From positions 340 through 5,726 of the forward strand of contig PMMV01000112.1 of NCBI GenBank assembly GCA_003162115.1: 5,387 bases of DNA, written 5' to 3'. The stretch is from Methanobacterium sp. GTDB taxonomy: Archaea > Methanobacteriota > Methanobacteria > Methanobacteriales > Methanobacteriaceae. The position numbers and the translations under genes were made by a program. Below the pieces are notes generated by a model that ran no database searches, had not been told where the DNA came from, and saw only the letters and a program-made list of their open reading frames with translations. Of the stretch, positions 1 through 4,506 are shown piece by piece. Numbering within the stretch: position 1 is the stretch's first letter; the number at the start of each line of letters is the position of its first letter.

Positions 1-232
1 TGGAACGCCGTACATCTCCTGCTTCACGTATAATATCGTAGCCTTCTACCTTAGCCGTGCCCGATGAAGGCTTCAGAATAGTGCATAGCATGGATATAAA
101 TGTGCTTTTACCCGCGCCATTTGGGCCTAGCAATCCGAATATTTCACCTTGATCAACCTTTAGATTCACTTTATCTACAGCCGTCAGATCTTCGAATCTT
201 CTAGTTAAATCTATAGTCTCTATTGCTATCAT
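1..232 (-). CDS. ABC transporter ATP-binding protein, drug-export (DrrA/CcmA-like) type, N-terminal part only
   Basis: This is the first 77 residues of an ABC ATPase; the rest lies beyond base 1. Such subunits hydrolyse ATP on the cytoplasmic face of the membrane to power a separate permease. The Walker A motif GPNGAGKST is complete at residues 36-44, preceded by the typical strand ending GEIFGLLG, with an aromatic A-loop residue (F13) near the N-terminus. The sequence after Walker A (LCTILKPSSGTAKVEGYDI) fits the daunorubicin-resistance/multidrug-export branch. Walker B, the signature motif and the C-terminal domain cannot be seen, so the substrate is unknown. The ATG at 232 places Walker A at the usual distance from the N-terminus. 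Its ribosome site is weak (AAGGA about 10-12 nt upstream). The gene follows a MarR regulator and a hydrolase on the same strand, and probably has its own promoter and operator in the 103-bp spacer. GC in this piece is about 44%, somewhat above its neighbours. Confidence 0.93.
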   Translation of the reverse strand, partial: MIAIETIDLTRRFEDLTAVDKVNLKVDQGEIFGLLGPNGAGKSTFISMLCTILKPSSGTAKVEGYDIIREAGDVRRS

Positions 233-276
233 AAACCCATTTTCCTTAAAAATAGTTATTAATAAAATTAAATTTG

Positions 277-294
277 TTAATCATTGATGATTAA
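277..294. promoter_or_regulatory. Perfect 8-2-8 palindrome, candidate repressor operator ahead of the ABC gene
   Basis: The sequence TTAATCAT-TG-ATGATTAA is a perfect inverted repeat with 8-bp arms and a 2-bp centre. MarR-family dimers commonly bind symmetric AT-rich sites of this length. Its centre lies about 22 nt downstream of the TATA-like element at 303-312 on the minus strand, where transcription of the ABC gene should start, so a bound protein would block initiation. The symmetry is seen directly; binding by the MarR protein encoded at 1002-1448 is inference. Confidence 0.5.
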
Positions 295-302
295 TTTTTT
301 AT

Positions 303-312
303 TTTTATAAAA
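303..312 (-). promoter_or_regulatory. TATA-like element, possible internal promoter for the ABC gene
   Basis: TTTTATAAAA lies between the hydrolase stop codon and the ABC start codon. A start site about 25 nt downstream would give a leader of roughly 50 nt. No clear purine-rich BRE precedes it, and the spacer is almost all A and T, so chance occurrence is possible. Confidence 0.35.
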
Positions 313-335
313 TAATTTTTAGATTTTAAATATCA

Positions 336-986
336 TTATTTTTTATTTATTAATTCAACAATTTTTTGATTAGGATTATCAGAGTATAATCCACCATGAT
401 AAGTGATTACTTTCTCGATATCATATTGAGTTAAATTTTGAAGTGAATTTAAAGCTGAATCCATATCAGGAGTATGCAGTGGATTCGGCCCAACCAATTC
501 ACCATCTAAGATATTTAACAAGTCACCAGCTACAAGAATCTTGCTTCGTTTAAGATACAAAACAATATGACCCGGAGTATGACCTGGTGTGTGGATAATA
601 CGGATACCACCACAGTATGGTAATTCAACCTCGTCTTTTACAGTCTCATCTACTTTAGCTGTAGGTGGATTTTGGAACAATTTCTGCATTGCGTTACGCT
701 GCTCCTCAGGCATGGATTTTAGTTGTTCTTCAAGTTGTTCCCTACGTTCTGGTGTTATTTTGTTCAACCTCTTCTCACCCTGAATATATGGCTTATCATG
801 TTCATGTGCTAGGACTTTGATTTTATGATCTGATTCTCTTAAAATATCAGGCAATCCACCAATATGATCCATATCCTGATGAGTTATAATTATAGTATCA
901 AGTTTATCAAATGAAACACCAGCCTTACTTATCTCTTTTTGAATATCCGATAATCCACCGGGTAAACCGACATCAACCAGAATCAC
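336..986 (-). CDS. Metallo-beta-lactamase-fold metal-dependent hydrolase, N-terminally clipped
   Basis: This 216-residue frame matches the metallo-beta-lactamase fold. The metal-site motif is THQDMDH at residues 35-41 (H-x-D-x-D-H with Asp where His is usual). HTPGHTPGH at 132-140 supplies the next His ligand (H136), AGD at 153-155 the bridging Asp, and YHGG at 196-199 the last His. The protein resembles a subgroup of cytoplasmic hydrolases with a helical insert (about residues 65-110) between the first two metal motifs; the substrate is unknown. The first possible start in frame is GTG at 986, giving MILVDVGLPGG. Family members normally have about 20-30 residues, forming the first strands, before this LVD-G-PG segment. 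Reading further upstream in frame meets the marR stop codon after five codons, so those residues are missing. The gene lies 15 bp after marR and probably shares its transcript. It may be a damaged or reduced gene, although the whole catalytic core is intact. Confidence 0.88.
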   Translation of the reverse strand: MILVDVGLPGGLSDIQKEISKAGVSFDKLDTIIITHQDMDHIGGLPDILRESDHKIKVLAHEHDKPYIQGEKRLNKITPERREQLEEQLKSMPEEQRNAMQKLFQNPPTAKVDETVKDEVELPYCGGIRIIHTPGHTPGHIVLYLKRSKILVAGDLLNILDGELVGPNPLHTPDMDSALNSLQNLTQYDIEKVITYHGGLYSDNPNQKIVELINKK

Positions 987-987
987 G

Positions 988-1011
988 TTATATATTTTTA
1001 ATCATTCACCT
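988..1011 (-). promoter_or_regulatory. Relict translation start of the hydrolase overlapping the marR stop
   Basis: On the minus strand AGGTGA (1006-1011) is followed directly by ATGA, in which an ATG (1003-1005) overlaps the TGA stop of marR by the classic 4-base arrangement. That ATG reads only M-I-K-N-I before TAA at 988-990, one base ahead of the GTG used in the hydrolase call. Losing one base from the A5 run (995-999) would join the ATG to the hydrolase frame as MIKIYNVILVDVG. This looks like the original coupled start of the hydrolase, now out of frame. The AGGTGA sits too close to this ATG to be an ideal ribosome site and 19 nt from the GTG. Confidence 0.45.
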
Positions 1012-1448
1012 ATTTTTAAGAGGATATTTTTGATGTTTTCTACCGATTCGTAGAATTTCTCCAGGTCTTCATTAGATAGAAGGGATAAGTTCATTTTTAT
1101 CTCATTATTGGAATGTTTTCTCCAGTTCCTTAAGAGATCATTTCCTTTATCTGTGAGGGATATGTCGATTATTCTTCGATCGTTTTTATTTGGTAATCGT
1201 TCCACTAATCCGTCTTCAACAAGTTTATCAATTATGGAGGTCATATTTGATTTTGATATGTAAACTGACCTGCTGATTTCAGACATAGGCAGTTCACCAC
1301 TCTTCTTCAACACTTTTAATATATGATAATAAGAATGTGGAATTTTCTTTTGTTTTAAATTTTTTTTATGTTTAAAAAGTTTTCTACGAAACAAAGGGAA
1401 AAAAAGATACAAATCATCCACCATTTTGTTCAATCTTTCCTCATCCAT
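1002..1448 (-). CDS. MarR-family transcriptional regulator
   Basis: This 148-residue protein has the size and layout of MarR winged-helix repressors, which act as dimers and release DNA on binding a ligand or on oxidation. N- and C-terminal helices (about 1-35 and 110-148) would form the dimer interface. The winged helix spans about 36-105, with LPMSEISRSVYISKSNMTSI as helix-turn-helix, VEDGLVER leading into the wing, and the family's D-R-R wing signature at residues 90-92 followed by ISLTDKG. There is no cysteine, so thiol-based redox sensing as in OhrR is unlikely. The ATG at 1448 is supported by GGGTGA at 1455-1460, 6 nt away. It is the first gene of a minus-strand row with a metal hydrolase and an ABC exporter ATPase, which suggests control of export or detoxification. 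Autoregulation is likely from the family habit and the inverted repeat in its promoter region. Confidence 0.93.
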   Translation of the reverse strand: MDEERLNKMVDDLYLFFPLFRRKLFKHKKNLKQKKIPHSYYHILKVLKKSGELPMSEISRSVYISKSNMTSIIDKLVEDGLVERLPNKNDRRIIDISLTDKGNDLLRNWRKHSNNEIKMNLSLLSNEDLEKFYESVENIKNILLKIGE

Positions 1449-1454
1449 CTTAAT

Positions 1455-1460
1455 TCACCC
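1455..1460 (-). promoter_or_regulatory. Ribosome binding site of the marR-type gene
   Basis: GGGTGA is 6 nt before the ATG at 1448 and pairs with the CACC-type 3' end of archaeal 16S rRNA. It fixes the start codon. Confidence 0.75.
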
Positions 1461-1496
1461 ATTAAAAATATTGATTACCTACTAATTGTAAAAAAA

Positions 1497-1516
1497 AATA
1501 ATTTATCGAAATTATT
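1497..1516. promoter_or_regulatory. Perfect 8-4-8 inverted repeat in the marR promoter region, candidate operator
   Basis: AATAATTT-ATCG-AAATTATT is a perfect inverted repeat with 8-bp arms. It lies 50-70 nt upstream of the marR start codon, with its centre about 24 nt downstream of a possible BRE/TATA element at 1527-1538, so it would cover the transcription start. One arm plus flank (ATTATTAAT) matches the corresponding arm of the palindrome before the ABC gene (ATGATTAAT) in 8 of 9 bases, but the other halves differ. The DNA is very AT-rich, which raises the chance of accidental symmetry. Confidence 0.4.
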
Positions 1517-1526
1517 AATAGTATTG

Positions 1527-1538
1527 ATTTTATTCTCC
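1527..1538 (-). promoter_or_regulatory. Possible BRE/TATA element of marR
   Basis: Read on the minus strand this is GGAGAATAAAAT, a purine-rich stretch followed by a TATA-like core. It would place a start near 1506 and a leader of roughly 57 nt. Other AT-rich stretches nearby are possible alternatives. Confidence 0.3.
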
Positions 1539-1554
1539 AATAAATAAGAGCCCC

Positions 1555-1562
1555 AAAAAAAA
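1555..1562 (-). terminator. Second oligo-U tract downstream of the small Met-rich gene
   Basis: On the minus strand this is a run of eight T, preceded by AT-rich DNA and followed by GGGGC. Archaeal termination often needs only such U-rich tracts. It could back up the hairpin and U8 tract at 1572-1611. Confidence 0.35.
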
Positions 1563-1571
1563 TATGTTATG

Positions 1572-1611
1572 AGTCTAATCAATCTGTTAAAAAAAACGGA
1601 TTTATTAGTCT
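1572..1611 (-). terminator. Imperfect 15-bp hairpin with U8 in its loop, after the small Met-rich gene
   Basis: Arms AGTCTAATCAATCTG (1572-1586) and CGGATTTATTAGTCT (1597-1611) are complementary at 12 of 15 positions around a 10-nt loop. On the minus-strand transcript the loop is eight U then AA. The element begins 13 nt after the stop codon of the gene at 1625-1966 and ends well before marR, so it is placed to end that transcript. The U tract is in the loop rather than after the stem, unlike a bacterial intrinsic terminator. Confidence 0.5.
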
Positions 1612-1624
1612 GGTTGTATTAAAT

Positions 1625-1966
1625 TTATTCTTTTAACATATCGCGGATCATTTTAAACATTTCGATCTTCTGTTCTGCCATGGAAGCTTTCATATCCATT
1701 TTTGCAGCCACAAGTTTCTTCTTTTCTTTCATAATCTCGGTTTTCTGTTCTGCCATTGATATTTTCATATCCATTTTTGCAACTAAAAGCTTCTTCTTAT
1801 CTTCTTCAGAAAGCTGTTCCATGATCTTTTTCATGAACATTTTCTTCATCATATGTCCTTTCTTCATTTCATCGTGGAAATGCCCACCTTTCATACCTCT
1901 CATATGATGATGCATTCTCATGCCAAAATCTTTATTCATAGGTCCACATTTATCTTCTTCACACAT
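1625..1966 (-). CDS. Small Met/His/Lys-rich protein with a tandem 25-residue repeat, family not recognised
   Basis: I do not recognise the family. The 113-residue product has 22 Met, 24 Lys and 6 His. Residues 1-10 contain C2 and C7. Residues 16-45 form a Met/His-rich stretch (MRMHHHMRGM, GGHFHDEMKKGHMM) that looks able to bind soft or transition metals such as copper or nickel; this is inference from composition only. Residues 57-80 and 82-105 are two copies of one unit, both containing KMDMK-x-SMAEQK, identical at 18 of 24 positions and probably helical. There is no signal peptide or membrane segment, so it should be cytoplasmic. Its Met/His content recalls periplasmic Spy/CpxP-like proteins, but those are exported. 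The start is firm: AAGGTGAT lies 3 nt before the ATG. The gene appears to be transcribed alone, with its own promoter at 2051-2065 and a hairpin after it. A strong ribosome site and a dedicated promoter argue for real expression. Confidence 0.8.
   Translation of the reverse strand: MCEEDKCGPMNKDFGMRMHHHMRGMKGGHFHDEMKKGHMMKKMFMKKIMEQLSEEDKKKLLVAKMDMKISMAEQKTEIMKEKKKLVAAKMDMKASMAEQKIEMFKMIRDMLKE
1652..1723 (-). repeat. Tandem coding repeat, copy 2 (residues 82-105)
   Basis: The second of two 72-nt units with a 75-nt period. It matches copy 1 at 58 of 72 bases when read side by side. Identity is highest over the codons for KMDMK and MAEQK. Confidence 0.85.
1727..1798 (-). repeat. Tandem coding repeat, copy 1 (residues 57-80)
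   Basis: The first unit of the in-frame duplication. Because the 75-nt period is a multiple of three, the duplication lengthens the protein by exactly 25 residues without shifting the frame. Confidence 0.85.
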
Positions 1967-1969
1967 CTT

Positions 1970-1977
1970 ATCACCTT
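1970..1977 (-). promoter_or_regulatory. Strong ribosome binding site of the small Met-rich gene
   Basis: AAGGTGAT is 3 nt before the ATG at 1966, an extended match to the 3' end of archaeal 16S rRNA. It is the strongest ribosome site in the window. Confidence 0.8.
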
Positions 1978-1986
1978 GGTTTTTTT

Positions 1987-2028
1987 TATGGGTAGGAATT
2001 ATTTTTGTTTAAATTTATTTTACCCATA
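1987..2028 (-). repeat. Long-range inverted repeat in the leader of the small Met-rich gene
   Basis: TATGGGTA (1987-1994) and TACCCATA (2021-2028) are perfect 8-bp complements 26 nt apart. They contain nearly all the GC in this spacer. If transcription starts near 2029 they would pair the very 5' end of the mRNA with the region about 10 nt upstream of the ribosome site, leaving a closed leader. A DNA-binding role is also possible. Confidence 0.45.
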
Positions 2029-2046
2029 GTTATATTATAGAACTAT
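2026..2046. promoter_or_regulatory. ATAGTT-N9-AACTAT inverted repeat at the predicted start site, candidate operator
   Basis: Perfect 6-bp arms (2026-2031 and 2041-2046) are separated by 9 bp. The element lies between the TATA box at 2051-2058 and the predicted start near 2029, where a repressor would act. The binding protein is unknown. Confidence 0.4.
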
Positions 2047-2050
2047 TATA

Positions 2051-2065
2051 CTTATAAACATTTCG
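2051..2065 (-). promoter_or_regulatory. BRE/TATA promoter of the small Met-rich gene
   Basis: On the minus strand the sequence reads CGAAATG followed by TTTATAAG, a good match to the archaeal BRE plus TATA box. Transcription should start about 25 nt downstream, near 2029, giving a leader of about 60 nt. Confidence 0.6.
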
Positions 2066-2155
2066 AATTATAACAGTTCTGTCACATATTTGTTATATAT
2101 GATAACTAAATCTTAATATATTATTTAAATTCTCATAGGAAATTATTTCAAAATT

Positions 2156-2205
2156 AACATAATAATACTTATTCTAAAGAATTCACTATTTTAAAATATT
2201 ATGTT
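2156..2205 (-). repeat. Nested AT-rich inverted repeats in the 3' region of the REC-PAS kinase gene
   Basis: AACATAATA (2156-2164) and TATTATGTT (2197-2205) are perfect 9-bp complements. Between them is a smaller dyad, ATTCT-AA-AGAAT (2171-2182). In the transcript this could fold as an outer stem with an inner hairpin beginning about 30 nt after the stop codon. Almost all pairs are A-U, so it would be weak. It could be a 3' end structure or coincidence. Confidence 0.35.
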
Positions 2206-2221
2206 TTCATTAATAAAATAT

Positions 2222-2230
2222 AAAAAAAAA
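2222..2230 (-). terminator. Oligo-T (T9) terminator after the REC-PAS kinase gene
   Basis: Nine T on the minus strand follow the kinase stop codon (2235-2237) by 4 nt. U-rich tracts like this end transcription by archaeal RNA polymerase without a hairpin. Confidence 0.55.
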
Positions 2231-2234
2231 TAAA

Positions 2235-4130
2235 TTAGTACGTAACAGGATTTTCAAACGGTAAAGTAAAGTAAAATGTAGATCCATTTCCTGGTTCTGA
2301 TTCTACCCATATATGTCCATTATGTCTTTCAACTATTTTTTTTGTAAGGAACAACCCCATACCTGTACCTTCATATTCATCTCTTCGATGCAACCTTTGA
2401 AATACTTCGAATATGCGTTCATTGTATTGTGGATCAATTCCTATTCCATTATCACCCACACCCAATATCCAATGATCTTCTTCTATCTGGGCAGATATGT
2501 AGATTTTAGGAGTATTATTACCCCTAAACTTAATTGCATTGGCTATCAGGTTTTGGAAAACGTGTATCATCTGTGTACGATTAACAAAAACAGTTGGTAG
2601 TGATTCCCAAGTTATTTCAACATTATTTTCTTCAATTGCAAGCTTCAAATTGAACATACACTCTTCAATAATCGAGTCCAAGTTGATCTCCTTATACTTA
2701 TCTTCAGCCGATGTAATCCTTGAATAAGCCAACAGATCATCTAATAAAATTTCCATGCGTCGAGAACCTTCAACAATAAAATCAATAAATTCATCAGCTT
2801 CTTTATCAAATTTACCTACATATCGTGTTTGTATTAACTGTGTAAATGATGAAACCATTCTTAAAGGTTCTTTAAAGTCGTGTGATACAACATAAGCAAA
2901 CCTTTGAAGCTCTTCATTTGATAATTCTAGTTTTTTAACAGTTTCAGCTATTTCTTGTTGGACCTTTTTCATCTCAGTAATTTCAAGTACCGAGAAACTT
3001 ATTCCTATAATACTTCCTAAAATATCTTTAAATGGAACGCTCTGGAAAATCCAAGTTCTCAAAACACCCGGCTTAGCCTGTGTTACCCCATTAATTTCCC
3101 GGCTCATAATAGGTTGGCCAGTTTTTAAAGTCTGTTTAGCCATTGATTCAATTTTTTCAGCCAATGTAGGTATAATTTCCCGGGGTGTTTTTCCTATGTG
3201 TTTGATGGCAGGAATCCCATTGATCTGGGCTAAGTTCTCGTTAATTCGGATGTATCTTAAATCTTTATCAAGGGTACATAGCCCAATTGGTGAAGAATCA
3301 TAAATACCATCAATTTCAGCCAGACGATCCCATGCAATCATCTCGGTTTTCATCTGAGCTTCTTCTAATTCTTTTTGTTCAGTAACATCCTCTACAAATC
3401 CCTCAACATATTTTACAGTACCATCATCTTTTTTTATGGTTCTGAAACATAGCTCTCCTATCATGATACTTCCATCTTTACGGACATACTCATTTTTATG
3501 GGAATGCCATTTATCATCTTCCAATGCTGTAGATATGAATTCTAAACGTCTATTTGGATACAAGTATAATTTTTCGGCTATGGTGGTTTTGTTTACATCA
3601 TTGATCAAGTCTTCTGGAGATTCATATCCATACATATCTGAAAAGGCGTAGTTAACCCTGATAAACTTACCCTCTAATGTAGAATGGAATATTCCAATGG
3701 GTGCATGATCAAATACATTTTTAAAATATTGTAATCTGCTCTCTAATTTTTTTTCCATTTTATGTTTGTAGAGCGCAATCTCAATGGTGTATTTTAATTC
3801 AGTAACATCGAATGGCTTGATCACATAACCGAAGGGCTCGGTGATCTTAGCTTTTTCCATAGTAGTTTCTTCTGAATGGGAAGTTAAAAATATAAATGGC
3901 AGATCGAACTCGTTTTTAATCTTATGAGCAACTTCTACCCCGTTCATAGCGCCCTTTATTACAATATCAATTAAAACAATATCTGGTCTGGACTGGGACA
4001 ATTTTCGGAGTGCTTCTTCTCCAGAACCCGCCATTCCAAGAACCTCATATCCCATAGATTCTAAGTTAATTTTTATATCCATGGCCTCAATGGCATCGTC
4101 TTCAATTATGAAAATCCTAGACTGTAACAT
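2235..4130 (-). CDS. Soluble hybrid sensor histidine kinase, REC-PAS-PAS-HisKA-HATPase
   Basis: A complete 631-residue kinase. Residues 4-120 form a receiver domain with acidic pocket E10-D11-D12, phospho-acceptor D55, T83 and K105. A short helix leads to PAS 1 (about 130-255, ending EGFVEDVTEQKELEE) and PAS 2 (about 268-392, FSVLEITEMKK). The HisKA helix carries the phospho-acceptor H417 in SHDFKEPLR. The ATPase domain has N-box residues N527 and N531, the G1 box DNGIG at 560-564 and the G2 box GTGMGL at 588-593. All catalytic residues are present. There is no membrane segment or signal peptide, so it senses a cytoplasmic cue or receives phosphate through its receiver. No heme- or flavin-binding signature is obvious in the PAS domains. 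The ATG at 4130 starts right before the first receiver strand. No GGTGA precedes it, and a TATA box about 31 nt upstream suggests a nearly leaderless mRNA. It is transcribed away from the second receiver-first kinase at 4507; the output partner is not in the window. Confidence 0.95.
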   Translation of the reverse strand: MLQSRIFIIEDDAIEAMDIKINLESMGYEVLGMAGSGEEALRKLSQSRPDIVLIDIVIKGAMNGVEVAHKIKNEFDLPFIFLTSHSEETTMEKAKITEPFGYVIKPFDVTELKYTIEIALYKHKMEKKLESRLQYFKNVFDHAPIGIFHSTLEGKFIRVNYAFSDMYGYESPEDLINDVNKTTIAEKLYLYPNRRLEFISTALEDDKWHSHKNEYVRKDGSIMIGELCFRTIKKDDGTVKYVEGFVEDVTEQKELEEAQMKTEMIAWDRLAEIDGIYDSSPIGLCTLDKDLRYIRINENLAQINGIPAIKHIGKTPREIIPTLAEKIESMAKQTLKTGQPIMSREINGVTQAKPGVLRTWIFQSVPFKDILGSIIGISFSVLEITEMKKVQQEIAETVKKLELSNEELQRFAYVVSHDFKEPLRMVSSFTQLIQTRYVGKFDKEADEFIDFIVEGSRRMEILLDDLLAYSRITSAEDKYKEINLDSIIEECMFNLKLAIEENNVEITWESLPTVFVNRTQMIHVFQNLIANAIKFRGNNTPKIYISAQIEEDHWILGVGDNGIGIDPQYNERIFEVFQRLHRRDEYEGTGMGLFLTKKIVERHNGHIWVESEPGNGSTFYFTLPFENPVTY

Positions 4131-4157
4131 GGTATCAATTAACTATGTATTATTCAA

Positions 4158-4165
4158 TTATAAAA
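4158..4165 (-). promoter_or_regulatory. TATA box of the REC-PAS kinase gene, probably leaderless
   Basis: On the minus strand this is TTTTATAA, centred about 31 nt upstream of the ATG at 4130. A start 22-27 nt downstream falls within about 5-10 nt of the ATG, and there is no ribosome site, so translation is probably leaderless or nearly so. The BRE position is not well matched. Confidence 0.45.
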
Positions 4166-4333
4166 GGTTGATCAAATTCATTGGAAAATTTGAAAAAATA
4201 ATATAAATCTCCCAATATTTTCAGTAAAAATGATCCAAATATTAGCCCAATTAATCATGAAGTATTAAAATTTTTTGAGTTAATAACTATTTTATAAAAA
4301 AAATTGTTTTTTTGTTAAATACGAACCATTTTT

Positions 4334-4349
4334 TGTGAAACATATCACA
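4334..4349. promoter_or_regulatory. TGTGA-N6-TCACA dyad, site 1
   Basis: A perfect inverted repeat with 5-bp arms and a 6-bp spacer. Its form equals the classical Crp/Fnr-superfamily core TGTGA-N6-TCACA. It lies about 80 bp upstream of the TATA box of the plus-strand kinase, where an activator could act. The cognate protein is not in the window, and binding by a Crp-like protein is only one option. Confidence 0.55.
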
Positions 4350-4365
4350 TATAATATAATTTTTC

Positions 4366-4379
4366 GTGAATATTATCAC
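4366..4379. promoter_or_regulatory. GTGA-N6-TCAC dyad, site 2
   Basis: It has the same GTGA-N6-TCAC core as site 1 with a different 6-bp centre, placed exactly 31 bp downstream (centre to centre), about three helical turns. Both copies are preceded by a T run (TTTTT) and followed by TATAA. The shared flanks and helical phasing argue for a real pair of sites. Confidence 0.55.
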
Positions 4380-4414
4380 TATAAACCTCTAAAAAAAGAA
4401 AGATTAATAACTGT

Positions 4415-4428
4415 TGAAATATAAAATA
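4415..4428 (+). promoter_or_regulatory. BRE/TATA promoter of the plus-strand kinase gene
   Basis: TGAAA directly followed by TATAAAATA matches the archaeal BRE/TATA arrangement. A start about 25 nt downstream, near 4449, would give a leader of about 57 nt carrying the ribosome site at 4496-4501. Confidence 0.5.
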
Positions 4429-4495
4429 TTAGATGTAATAAAATATGATTAGATTGCAGTTGGATACTTTCGAGGAAGGTCATAATTAATTAAAA

Positions 4496-4501
4496 GGGGT
4501 G
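4496..4501 (+). promoter_or_regulatory. Ribosome binding site that favours the second of two adjacent ATG codons
   Basis: GGGGTG lies 2 nt before the ATG at 4504 but 5 nt before the ATG at 4507. The other well-placed sites in this window have GGTG 5-7 nt from the start codon, so the ATG at 4507 is preferred. Confidence 0.6.
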
Positions 4502-4506
4502 TAATG

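Larger units (their letters stand above)
1967..2234. other. 268-bp spacer between the kinase stop and the small Met-rich gene
   Basis: No convincing gene was found here. From right to left it holds a T9 tract after the kinase, a 9-bp inverted repeat (2156-2205), a small dyad GTTAT-N5-ATAAC (2092-2106), and then the promoter and leader elements of the small Met-rich gene, listed separately. The stretch is strongly AT-rich. Confidence 0.7.
4131..4506. other. 376-bp divergent spacer between the two kinase genes
   Basis: No gene was seen on either strand. It holds the TATA box of the minus-strand kinase near its left edge, an AT-rich stretch without clear signals (about 4180-4330), two GTGA-N6-TCAC dyads (4334-4380), the BRE/TATA of the plus-strand kinase (4415-4428) and its ribosome site. 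A 9-bp exact direct repeat TTAATAACT occurs at 4280-4288 and 4404-4412. Confidence 0.75.

Noticed and set aside
1..232. Higher GC of the ABC fragment as a sign of recent transfer
   Set aside because: About 44% against roughly 33-42% in neighbouring genes over only 232 bases; conserved ATPase motifs alone can raise GC.
589..783. Plus-strand open frame opposite the hydrolase
   Set aside because: It lies wholly inside the conserved hydrolase gene on the other strand, has no recognisable motif and no ribosome site.
1652..1798. Tandem 75-nt repeat considered as a CRISPR-like or mobile repeat
   Set aside because: It is only two copies, in frame within one protein, with no spacers; it is a coding duplication.
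1680..1907. Plus-strand open frame of 75 codons that looks strongly hydrophobic, like a membrane protein
   Set aside because: It is the exact complement of the Met/Lys-rich gene; ATG and AAA/AAG codons read backwards give His, Phe and Leu-like codons. It has no ribosome site.
2092..2106. Dyad GTTAT-N5-ATAAC upstream of the Met-rich gene promoter
   Set aside because: Short AT-rich arms upstream of the BRE; weaker than the elements at the start site and not separable from chance.
2313..2727. Two overlapping plus-strand open frames opposite the kinase ATPase domain
   Set aside because: Shadows of a gene with full catalytic motifs; no start signal or domain.
3436..3651. Plus-strand open frame opposite the first PAS domain
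   Set aside because: Shadow frame inside the kinase gene without support.
4168..4175. Palindrome TTGATCAA just upstream of the kinase TATA box, recalling half of an Fnr site
   Set aside because: It is only 8 bp with no spacer; too short to support as an operator.
4280..4412. Exact 9-bp direct repeat TTAATAACT, each copy followed by a TATA-like sequence
   Set aside because: A single short AT-rich pair 124 bp apart is expected by chance in this spacer.
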